DNA of 64,000 nt, taken from the NCBI RefSeq assembly GCF_000430005.1, contig NZ_KE387019.1:53598-117597 (forward strand). Reading direction: 5' to 3'. A model generated the notes under the pieces. That model made no database searches and was not told where the DNA came from. It was given only the letters and a program-made list of their open reading frames with translations. This document shows positions 17,915 to 25,326 of the stretch, piece by piece; within the stretch, counting starts at the first letter, position 1; each line of letters begins with the position of its first letter. Made by a program: the position numbers and the translations under genes. This stretch comes from Desulfovibrio cuneatus DSM 11391 (GTDB taxonomy: Bacteria; Desulfobacterota; Desulfovibrionia; Desulfovibrionales; Desulfovibrionaceae).

Positions 17915-19284
17915 TAACTGCAACCGACAAGATCGACGTTAGCCAGCCCCCCCTGGGCCGTTTCCCGGTACTTGGCGTTCATGTCTTTACCTGTCACAAA
18001 CATGGCTTCAATAACTTTATCCAGGGAAACCGCCGGGGTGGAGGAGCGCTTTAACGCCATGCGTGCTGCATTAATGGCTTTAACAGCGTTAATGGCGTTG
18101 CGTTCAATGCAGGGAATTTGTACTTGCCCGCCCACCGGGTCGCAGGTAAGGCCCAGGTTGTGTTCCATGCCAATTTCCGCAGCCACACAGGTTTGCTGGG
18201 GGGAGGCCCCCATAAGTTCGGCAAGGCCTGCCGCTGCCATGGAACATGCCACGCCCACTTCCCCCTGGCAGCCCACTTCCGCCCCGGAAATGGAGGCATT
18301 CATGCGGAACAACAGGCCAATGGCCCCGGCAGTAAGGAAAAAGCGGGTGCGCTCTTCTTCCCCCAGGGGGCACACAAATTTATTGTAGTAGGCCATGACA
18401 GCCGGAATAATGCCACATGCCCCGTTGGTGGGGGCCGTTACCACCCGCCCGCCTGCGGCGTTTTCTTCACTTACAGCCAGGGCAAACAGGTTTACCCAGT
18501 CCATGGCCAGCAAGGGGTCTTCCCGCAAATCCGTGCGGCTTGCCAGCAGGCGGCGCAGGTTGGGGGCACGGCGGCCCACGCGCATGGGGCCGGGCAGCAA
18601 TCCTTCTGTTTGCATGCCTCGCTGCATGCACTGCTGCATTATTTCCCAAATATGGGTGCAGTAATTTGTCACCTCTTCCTTGCTACGCAGGCTGCATTCA
18701 TTCTTCATGACCAAACTGGCAAGGGAAAGGCCTGTTTCCTGGCAATGGCGCAGCAAATCTTCGGCAGAGGCAAAGGGGTAGGGGAAAATGTGCGTGTCTG
18801 GCACAGGCTTGCCAAACTCTTCACGCCGCACCACCACGCCGCCCCCGACGGAATAATACTCTTCCTGAAACAGCAACCCGCTGGCGGAGAAGGCTTGCAG
18901 TTGCATGCCATTTTCATGCAGTGGCAGTACTGTTTCATGGAAGCATATGTCGGCTTCCAGGGAAAAGGGGACACAGGCAGCCCCGTTTGCCAGGGCAAGG
19001 GTGTGGCTGGTGGCAAGGGCCTGCATCCGGGCGGGAATGGTGTCTATGTCTACAGTGCCCGGTTCTTCCCCCATCAGGCCAAGCACAATGGCCTGGTCAG
19101 TTTGGTGGCCTTTGCCCGTAAGGGAAAGGGAACCGTACAGATTGACCACAACCCGCACAACCTGCGGTAACAGATTTTGTGCCTGCAAGTGCAGGACAAA
19201 GTCTTTGCCAGCCTTCATGGGGCCAAGGGTGTGGGAACTGGAGGGGCCAATGCCCACCTTGAACATTTCCAGGGCGCTTATCAT
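17914..19284 (-). CDS. sdaA: L-serine ammonia-lyase, iron-sulfur type
   Basis: A 456-residue single-chain enzyme that converts L-serine to pyruvate and ammonia in the cytoplasm. The N-terminal regulatory domain starts with FKVGIGPSSSHTLGPM; the C-terminal catalytic domain holds the 4Fe-4S cysteines in GCQGEVGVACS and LTCDPVGGQVQIPC. Length matches E. coli SdaA (454). It starts 6 bases after the stop of the ABC ATPase gene with little ribosome site of its own, so translation is probably coupled to that operon. The stop TAG lies on a family B edge and the last residues are VDLVGCS. Confidence 0.95.
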   Translation of the reverse strand: MISALEMFKVGIGPSSSHTLGPMKAGKDFVLHLQAQNLLPQVVRVVVNLYGSLSLTGKGHQTDQAIVLGLMGEEPGTVDIDTIPARMQALATSHTLALANGAACVPFSLEADICFHETVLPLHENGMQLQAFSASGLLFQEEYYSVGGGVVVRREEFGKPVPDTHIFPYPFASAEDLLRHCQETGLSLASLVMKNECSLRSKEEVTNYCTHIWEIMQQCMQRGMQTEGLLPGPMRVGRRAPNLRRLLASRTDLREDPLLAMDWVNLFALAVSEENAAGGRVVTAPTNGACGIIPAVMAYYNKFVCPLGEEERTRFFLTAGAIGLLFRMNASISGAEVGCQGEVGVACSMAAAGLAELMGASPQQTCVAAEIGMEHNLGLTCDPVGGQVQIPCIERNAINAVKAINAARMALKRSSTPAVSLDKVIEAMFVTGKDMNAKYRETAQGGLANVDLVGCS

Positions 19285-19290
19285 AATAGG

Positions 19291-19995
19291 TTACTCATTG
19301 GGGGCGTGTGCAATGCCCACGATGCGGCCATCCTGCATGGTCACCATGCGCTGGGCCTGCCGGGCATACTCGGGGTTGTGGGAAACCATAATTACCGTAA
19401 CCCCCTGCTTGTTCAGGGAGTGCAGCAGTTGCATAATGGCGTCGCCTGTAACAGAATCCAGGCTTCCTGTGGGTTCATCGGCAAACAGCACTTTGGCCCC
19501 ACGGGCCAGGGCCCTGGCAATGGCCACGCGCTGCTGTTCCCCGCCGGAAAGGGTGCCGGGGCGGGAGTTTTCTTTCCCTTGCAGGCCAACATTTTCCAGC
19601 ATGTCCAGGGCCGCTTGCCGCTGGGCTTTGGTCACATGCCCAAGTCCCCCCATGAAGGGGAGCAGCACGTTTTCCAGGGCCGTTAAGTAGGGTAGCAGGT
19701 GGTGCTGCTGGAATACCATGGCAAATGTATGGCTGCGCAGGCGGTTGCGTTCTTTTTCTTTGACCTTGCAAATGTCTGTTCCTTCCATATAAATACTGCC
19801 GGAGTCGGGCAGTACCAGGGAGGAAAGGGTGTTGAGCAGGGTAGACTTGCCAGAGCCGGAACGCCCCAGAATAGCCAGGAATTCACCGCGCTGCACTTGC
19901 AGGTTCACGTCTTCCAGCACGGGCTTGACAGCACCTGGGTAGCGCTTGCTTACCTGCACGGCTTGAATGAAGGGGGAAGTGTGTGTTTTTTGCAT
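19291..19995 (-). CDS. ABC transporter ATP-binding protein, MacB/LolD type
   Basis: A 234-residue ATPase with Walker A GRSGSGKST, Q loop MVFQQHHLLPY, signature LSGGEQQRVAIARALA, Walker B VLFADEPTGSLD and switch His in MVSHNPEYA. The LTALENVLLP and DEPTGSLD segments are typical of ATPases that serve FtsX-like permeases. It starts 2 bases after the stop of the interrupted permease gene and precedes sdaA by 6 bases. The cognate permease at 19998-21167 contains a stop codon, so the complex may not be functional. Confidence 0.93.
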   Translation of the reverse strand: MQKTHTSPFIQAVQVSKRYPGAVKPVLEDVNLQVQRGEFLAILGRSGSGKSTLLNTLSSLVLPDSGSIYMEGTDICKVKEKERNRLRSHTFAMVFQQHHLLPYLTALENVLLPFMGGLGHVTKAQRQAALDMLENVGLQGKENSRPGTLSGGEQQRVAIARALARGAKVLFADEPTGSLDSVTGDAIMQLLHSLNKQGVTVIMVSHNPEYARQAQRMVTMQDGRIVGIAHAPNE

Positions 19996-19997
19996 TG

Positions 19998-21167
19998 TTA
20001 TACCGCCGCCAGCGAATCGGCTGGTTCAACCAGCGAAGCTTTCCAGGCAGGGAATGCGGCGGCCAGGGCCGCAGCGCCTGCCACAAGCGCGGTTGTGGCT
20101 AAAAGATGTTGCAGGGAAAAAAGCTGTACCGGGCCTTCTGTCAGGTGCAGGCTTGCCAGCACATAGGTTGCCAGAAAGCACCCCGCCACATAGCCTAGCA
20201 GTCCTGCCAGGGCTCCAATGCCCAAGGCTTCGGAAACAAACACGGCAAATACGCTGCTGCGGGAAAAACCCACAGCGCGCATGATGCCGATTTCTTTTTT
20301 GCGCTCGTTCACCGAAGAAAGCATGGACATAATAATCATGGCAAGGGCTGTAACCAGAATAACCAAGCTGACATAAAAGGCCAGGTCCTGGGCAAAATGT
20401 ACGGCATACATACGGCTTTCCGCCACCTGACGCAGGGCTTTTACCTCTGTGCCGGGCAGGGCTTCCTGCAATTGCAGTACAATATCTTCAATGGGGCAGC
20501 CGGAACACAGGGCCGCCACTTCCAGGAAGGTGGCTTGGTCTTGCTTGCCTGCCATGGTTTGCACGGCAGCAAGGGGGGCAAACAACACAGCATCGTCGTC
20601 GCTGCCTGTGGGCAGTAGTACCCCGCGTACCGTAAAATCCTGGCCTTGTACCTGTATGGTTTGGCCGGGGGCAATGCCCAAACTTTGGGCCAGGCTGGCA
20701 CCCACCAGGGCATCATGGGTGGCGGTGGGGGAAGGGAACTCCCCGTGCACTTCCCAGTAGCCTTTCAGGGCAAGTTCTTCCTGCCAGTCTACCCCCACCA
20801 CGGCGCTGGCCTTGCCGTGTATTTTGGCTGTGGCTATAAGCTTGGGGGCGATAATGGCCACATTGGCGCGCAGGGGCATGGCATTAATACCTTGCATGGC
20901 CTTGGTAAGGGGAATTCAGTGTTCCTCAAGGGTAACGTCCCCAAGGGTATAGCCGCCGTAACTTACGGTAAGCACTTCACGCTTGGGGGTAACCAGAATA
21001 TTGGCTCCATAGCTGAGGAGTTTTTTTTCCAGGCTTTCCCCCACGGCCTGGGAAACCTGATGCAAACCGGTCATGGAGGCAACACCAAGGGCAAATATGG
21101 CAACCAGCAGCAGGGTGCGCAGCCATTTCGCCCTGGCATAACGTACAGGAAGGGTAAGCAGGTTCAT
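19998..21167 (-). pseudogene. FtsX/MacB-type ABC permease interrupted by in-frame TGA
   Basis: Two open segments in the same frame together make one permease of about 389 residues. The first (21167 to 20919) has TM1 and ends at GGYTLGDVTLEEH; a TGA (20918-20916) follows; the frame then continues with IPLTKAMQGI through a periplasmic domain (with VAALCSGCPIED) and three C-terminal helices of an FtsX domain (KKEIGIMRAVGF). No frameshift is needed. TGA is a normal stop elsewhere (for example tag), so a Trp-to-stop mutation is the simplest reading; selenocysteine, readthrough or sequence error are alternatives. A restart at ATG 20897 has weak AAGG upstream. ATG 21167 overlaps the DUF2318 stop (ATGA). 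Confidence 0.8.
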
Positions 21168-21625
21168 CGGGCATTTCCAGGGAAATAGCCAGCACCGTCC
21201 AGCAGTACCTGGGCTTGAATGGTGACGGTATTTTCAGCCACGGTAAAGGCCACGGGGTGGGGGTTGCAGCCGCCGTGCACCTGCCCGATGCGGTTGTAAG
21301 CAAACTTCTGCCCGCAGTTAACGCAGACCATGCCCCCGTCTTTGTTGATGTAGCCTTTGTCTTCACGCCAGCACACGTCGCAGGCGTCCAGGGCTACGCG
21401 CAGGGTCCCCTGGTTGTCACGCACAACAAAAAAACGGATGGTTTTACCGTTTTCCTTCAATCGGTAATGTTGTGACTGCCCCTTTTCAAGGCCGGAAGCA
21501 TCAAGGGTAACAACACCGTTGGCAGGGGAAACATTTTCAAAGCTGCCGCCAAAAAGGTTGCCAAATGCCAGGGCAGGGGTTGCCCCAAGCACGGCAAAAA
21601 GGAATATGGTTGCCAGTAAACGCAT
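21164..21625 (-). CDS. DUF2318 domain protein, exported, Cys-rich
   Basis: A 153-residue protein with a signal peptide (about 1-20, ending ALA). The DUF2318 region has LDACDVCWREDKGY, MVCVNCGQKF and GGCNPHPV, five conserved cysteines suited to metal or Fe-S binding. In Campylobacter jejuni a DUF2318 protein lies beside FtsX-like permeases and an ATPase in the P19/FTR1 iron-uptake region, so a role in iron transport is inferred; FTR1 and P19 themselves are not in this window. It is the first gene of the unit DUF2318, permease, ATPase, sdaA. AGGA sits 7 bases before ATG 21625. Confidence 0.85.
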   Translation of the reverse strand: MRLLATIFLFAVLGATPALAFGNLFGGSFENVSPANGVVTLDASGLEKGQSQHYRLKENGKTIRFFVVRDNQGTLRVALDACDVCWREDKGYINKDGGMVCVNCGQKFAYNRIGQVHGGCNPHPVAFTVAENTVTIQAQVLLDGAGYFPGNAR

Positions 21626-21740
21626 GACAATGTCCTGTGGTTGGAATGGTATGGGGGAATAATAGGCGACTTATTTAGTATGCATTCGTGTTACCACAGC
21701 TTTGTCCATTTGAATAGTCCTGCGGGGGCGATTTTTTACA

Positions 21741-21773
21741 AGACAAAAGGCGGCTGTATGCCGCCTTTTGTCT
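21741..21773. terminator. terminator of the persulfide operon
   Basis: AGACAAAAGGCGGC (21741-21754), loop TGTAT, GCCGCCTTTTGTCT (21760-21773): a perfect 14-bp stem 17 bases beyond the hydrolase stop on the minus strand. The plus strand also ends in TGTTTTGTT. Confidence 0.85.
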
Positions 21774-21790
21774 GTTTTGTTGGAGAGTCG

Positions 21791-22660
21791 CTACAGCATA
21801 TTCACCGGGAGTTTCACAAACTGCACTCCATTAACAGCTTCTCCAAACTGGCCCGCCCGCAGGTTGGCCTGGATGGAGGGCAACAGCAGGTGAGGCACAG
21901 GTTTGCCTGTGTCGTCTGCATTGCGCCGGGCAATAAAGCTGTGTTTGTCCACCGAATAGGAAAGGCGGTTGTTCGTTTGCTGCTGCTGGTCAATGGTTGC
22001 CATACAACGTGGGCCTCGCATGCCTTCTGGCGGGTAGTCATGGCCCACATACATGCGGTAGTCACCCGGCAGGGCAAGGAGCTTGCGGGAAGAATCGTAG
22101 GCATCTTCCGCGCTTCCGCCCGGGAAGTCACACCGGCCAGACCCTACATCGGGCAGGAACATGGCATCGCCCACGAACACGGCATTGCCGATAATGTACG
22201 AGGTATCTGCCGGGGTGTGGCCAGGGGTGTACATGATTTTTGCGGGAAGGTCGGCAATGGTAAATTCTTCATCATCTTCAAACAGGTGGTCAAACTGCCT
22301 GCCGTCCTGGGGGGTGTCTGCACTGTTTTGGAAGTAGGCCTCCCACGTGTGCACAATAGCCAGAATGTGCTTGCTTATGGCAATTGTGCCCCCCAGCTTT
22401 TGCTGTAGGTAATGGGCCGCCGTAATGTGGTCAGCATGAATGTGTGTTTCCAGTATCCACTGCAAGCTTAAGCGCTTTTCCTGGATAAAGTCGATAACAG
22501 CATCGGCAGAGGTGGTTTTGGTGGTGCAGGAGTAAATGTCGTAATCCAGCACGCTGTCAATAACGGCGCATTGGGCCACGGCGTTATTAGTAGACCAGAC
22601 AACGTATGTCCAGGTGGCAGTGGCTGGGTCAAAAAAACCGCGAACATTGGGTGTGTGCAT
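21791..22660 (-). CDS. ETHE1/persulfide dioxygenase-like MBL-fold hydrolase
   Basis: A 289-residue metallo-beta-lactamase-fold protein. Motifs: ETHIHADHITAA, TPGHTPADTS, VFVGDAMF and VGHDYPP. The segment VGSGRCDFPGGSAEDAYDS and the C-terminal FVKLPVNM follow the ETHE1 / sulfur dioxygenase pattern (GxGRxDFxxG...). Such enzymes oxidise glutathione-type persulfides to sulfite with O2. AAGGAGG lies 6 bases before ATG 22660. The gene starts 11 bases after the rhodanese gene, consistent with a sulfur-transfer and persulfide-removal pair. In an anaerobe the O2 requirement is odd; it may serve oxygen-exposed conditions or have another substrate. Confidence 0.85.
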   Translation of the reverse strand: MHTPNVRGFFDPATATWTYVVWSTNNAVAQCAVIDSVLDYDIYSCTTKTTSADAVIDFIQEKRLSLQWILETHIHADHITAAHYLQQKLGGTIAISKHILAIVHTWEAYFQNSADTPQDGRQFDHLFEDDEEFTIADLPAKIMYTPGHTPADTSYIIGNAVFVGDAMFLPDVGSGRCDFPGGSAEDAYDSSRKLLALPGDYRMYVGHDYPPEGMRGPRCMATIDQQQQTNNRLSYSVDKHSFIARRNADDTGKPVPHLLLPSIQANLRAGQFGEAVNGVQFVKLPVNML

Positions 22661-22671
22661 GGGAAACCTCC

Positions 22672-23286
22672 TTACTGGCAGCTTGCGCCGGGTTTGTTGG
22701 CACCGCCGATGGAACAGCTACTGCCAGAACAGCTTTGCTGTTTATTCCACGGGGCTTTGGCAAGTAAAAATGCCAGGCCGCAGCGGTTAAGTATTGCGCT
22801 TGCCACAAGGCCCACACTGAACAGGAAGGCCAGCACACTGAATATTGGATGTACCCAGCACGCCAGTGCTGTGATGAAAACGAACAGAATACCAATGGCA
22901 ATGCGCAACTGGCGCTCCAGTGGAATACCCTTGCCCTGCTCCTTGCGGGTGGCACCAGGGCCGGCCAGTGGCACCTCAACGCCCTTCAGGGCTGTAATGC
23001 CGCCCTGCACCAGGGCAACACGGGTAAACCCGGCTGCCAGCAGGGCTTCCCCTGCTTTGCGGGCACGTGCCCCACTGGCACACAACGCATACACCGGGGT
23101 GTCGCGGGTAATGCCATACTGCAACAGCAGTTGCTCTGGGTCCAGGGTATCAAGGGGCATAAATGCATGGGGGCCAGCAAGGCGAATGTCGGCATATTCC
23201 GGTGCCGTACGTACATCCACCACCAGTGTTCTCAGGTGGTCAAGGTACACCACTTCGCTGGCAGGAAGTTCAGATAGTTGTGACAT
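22672..23286 (-). CDS. rhodanese domain protein with DUF2892-type membrane tail
   Basis: A 204-residue protein. Residues about 1-105 form a rhodanese domain with the active loop ALCASGARARKAG, whose Cys carries the persulfide. Two transmembrane helices follow (about 130-170) in a DUF2892-like region, then a short Cys-rich tail (SCSGSSCSIGG). Tethering a rhodanese to the membrane through DUF2892 is a known arrangement. It is the first gene of a two-gene operon with the persulfide dioxygenase-like protein. AAGGAGAG lies about 7 bases before ATG 23286. Confidence 0.9.
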   Translation of the reverse strand: MSQLSELPASEVVYLDHLRTLVVDVRTAPEYADIRLAGPHAFMPLDTLDPEQLLLQYGITRDTPVYALCASGARARKAGEALLAAGFTRVALVQGGITALKGVEVPLAGPGATRKEQGKGIPLERQLRIAIGILFVFITALACWVHPIFSVLAFLFSVGLVASAILNRCGLAFLLAKAPWNKQQSCSGSSCSIGGANKPGASCQ

Positions 23287-23760
23287 GACTTTCTCTCCTT
23301 GTACCGTTGTCAGCCCGCACACACTGTTGCGGTACATATGTGCGTTGGTTGATTATGTCGCAATGTGGTAAATAACAACTTTATGTATATAGCGTATAGG
23401 AAAAAAGTCTACATATTTTGCTCTTGGTTTACCCGGTAGTCAATGCTGTCCGGCTAAAAACCGGATAGCATTGGGGCGATTTTGCTCGCAAAATTACCCA
23501 GCGCAGCGTGTCGCTTGCCTTTATAATCATCTCTTTTTGCCTACTCTTTTACGGCAATGCTTGGCAGAGAAAAAAAGATAGCCGGACACTATTACCCGGC
23601 AGTTTGTATTTGACGTGTACCTGGCCAGCAGGTAAGGCTTGGGGTATAGGCGTATGCTTGTGGCTTGCGGGTTGTCTCATGGCAAGAAGGTGTGTGGACG
23701 TATTTTTTCCAGCCAGGCACAAGCTGGCCTGAACAGTGTAACCTTGTATGGGTAAAATGT
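23287..23760. other. divergent intergenic region, rhodanese / MFS
   Basis: 474 bases with promoters for the sulfur operon (minus) and probably the MFS gene (plus). It contains hairpin D at 23441-23473. The AT-rich stretch 23340-23420 is the likely minus-strand promoter area but no operator is certain. A 74-codon frame at 23508-23732 has no supporting features. Confidence 0.5.
23441..23473. repeat. hairpin D, second copy
   Basis: CAATGCTGTCCGG (23441-23453), loop CTAAAAA, CCGGATAGCATTG (23461-23473). The arms match the hairpin after the kinase gene (14571-14604); both are next to GGGG/CCCC runs. Confidence 0.65.
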
Positions 23761-24990
23761 ATGCATAGTCCAGGCGTGCAACCTGTGAAAGCTGCTGCCC
23801 AGCCCGCAGGAATTACGAAAAAAACATTTGCCCTGCTCAACACCTACCATGTGCTTGTGGATGGCCTGTATGATTCAGTTCCGGTGTTGCTGGCATTTGT
23901 GGTGCTGGCCTTTGGCGCAGGGGAAAAAATGGTAGGCAGTGTTGTTTCTGCAGGGCTTATGGCAAGCACTGCGGCGGGGCTGTGGGCTGTGTGGTTTTCC
24001 CGTCGTTTGAGCACAGCCGGGGCGCTTGCCCTGGTTGCCCTGTGCTATGGCATGGGGTTTGTGGTGGCATCATGCAGTGCCAGCATGTTACTGGTTGGGG
24101 CATGTTTTGTGTTTGCCATTGCCGGGCATGGGGTGTTTCATACCCTGGCTTTTTCCTGGATAGCCCAGGAAACCCCCAAGACCGCCCTTGGCAGAGCGTT
24201 AAGTGACTTTACCGCCATTGGCGACATAGGCCGCATTCCTCTTGTTTCCCTGGCGGGTTTTGCTGCGGCGCTGCCCATTGCCGGAATAGCTGGCTGGCGT
24301 GTGGTATGTGCCAGTTATGGGACTCTTGCCTTGCTCGCCGGGGGGTGGCTTTTGTGGCAATCGCGCCGAAAAGTCCGGTTCTGCCGCCCAGCCGGGAACG
24401 CAGCCCATGGGCGGGTGTTCCCTTCCCTTGCTTTGCTTAAGGAGAAAAAAATGGCCCTTGCCTTAAGCGCTACTGTGCTGAATACCATTGGCAGTGACCA
24501 TATTTTTACATTCATGCCCTTGCTGTTGCTTGGTAAAGGCATTGCCCCGCAAATTATGGGGGCTTTTGCCCTTGGATTTACTGTGGGGTGTTTCGCAGGC
24601 AAGGTGCTGTGCGGGAGGCTGGTGGATTTGTGGGGTGCCCGGTCTGTGTTTGTTGGGGCAGAGGTGGTGCAGGCAGGCCTGCTGGTGCTGCTGGTGGGGC
24701 AAAGTGCCCCAGTGGGCATAGTGGCCACGGCCCTTGCCTTGGGTATGGTAACCAAAGGCACTGTGCCTGTAGTGCAAACCATTCTGGCCGGGGCCGTGGT
24801 GCCTGGGCAGTCCTATGAAGAAGTTTTTGCTGGCAGTTCTTTTGTGCGCGGCTGCGTGAACATGACGCTACCCCTGCTGTTTGGTGCCCTGGCAGCCATA
24901 ACCAGCATGGAACTGGTGTATATTCTTATGGGTGCGGCAGCGCTGGTGGCCGTGGTGCCTGTGCTGTTGCCTGTAGCAGAAAAGGCGTGA
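23761..24990 (+). CDS. MFS transporter
   Basis: A 409-residue permease with about 12 predicted transmembrane helices. The A-loop-type motif between helices 8 and 9 reads GRLVDLWGARSVF. No substrate-specific motif is recognised. Start is uncertain: ATG 23761 (MHSPGVQP) leaves a short N-terminal tail before helix 1, but the ribosome site is weak; an upstream in-frame start at 23665 would add 32 unlikely residues. It is a single gene, ending 11 bases before a hairpin A copy. Confidence 0.82.
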   Translation: MHSPGVQPVKAAAQPAGITKKTFALLNTYHVLVDGLYDSVPVLLAFVVLAFGAGEKMVGSVVSAGLMASTAAGLWAVWFSRRLSTAGALALVALCYGMGFVVASCSASMLLVGACFVFAIAGHGVFHTLAFSWIAQETPKTALGRALSDFTAIGDIGRIPLVSLAGFAAALPIAGIAGWRVVCASYGTLALLAGGWLLWQSRRKVRFCRPAGNAAHGRVFPSLALLKEKKMALALSATVLNTIGSDHIFTFMPLLLLGKGIAPQIMGAFALGFTVGCFAGKVLCGRLVDLWGARSVFVGAEVVQAGLLVLLVGQSAPVGIVATALALGMVTKGTVPVVQTILAGAVVPGQSYEEVFAGSSFVRGCVNMTLPLLFGALAAITSMELVYILMGAAALVAVVPVLLPVAEKA

Positions 24991-25000
24991 CGTTTCTTGT

Positions 25001-25023
25001 TTGGGGAGGCTTTGTCTCCCCAA
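25001..25023 (+). terminator. hairpin A after the MFS gene
   Basis: TTGGGGAGGCTTTGTCTCCCCAA is a hairpin A copy with two loop-proximal changes, 11 bases after the MFS stop. It is followed by an R1-arm fragment (ACATCTCCACGAAGC, 25031-25045). Confidence 0.65.
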
Positions 25024-25050
25024 GCCCTGCACATCTCCACGAAGCTTGAG

Positions 25051-25326
25051 CGGAATAACTACGCGCTTCCCTAGGGAAGCACTGATTAAACAACAGTTTG
25101 GAAACGCGCAGTTCTTTCGTTTGGCAAGGTCGGGGACACAGGCCCTGTGCGCAAGCTTTTTTTGAAGCAGGAGTGACAATTCCGCAGGAAAGCGGAATTA
25201 GAAACCGCCCGAAGGGCGGGAGCCGAAGGCCGAGGCCCAGGACGGGCCGAGTCAACTCTTCCGTCCTCGACTGTTTCAAAAAAAGCGAAGCAACGCCGTC
25301 AAACGGAATAAATCAGCGTTTCCCTA
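25051..25326. repeat. family B repeat, long form joined to a half copy
   Basis: A right-half fragment (CGGAATAACTACGCGCTTCCCTAG, split here as 25051-25070 and CTAG) abuts a long copy that starts GGGAAGCACTGATTAAA (about 25074) and ends CAGCGTTTCCCTAG (25326). The long copy contains the same extra core of about 80 bases as 17712-17914. The last bases are the TAG stop of the LuxR-type regulator on the minus strand. Confidence 0.85.

Noticed and set aside
20860-20918. Selenocysteine insertion at the permease TGA
   Set aside because: No convincing bSECIS hairpin directly downstream, and Trp is chemically and mutationally simpler. Kept only as an alternative in the findings.
21791-22660. Glyoxalase II
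   Set aside because: The ETHE1-type GxGRxDFxxG segment and C-terminal pattern fit sulfur dioxygenase better.
23508-23732. 74-codon frame with a hydrophobic N-terminus
   Set aside because: GTG start, no ribosome site, no similarity, and it runs into the MFS leader.
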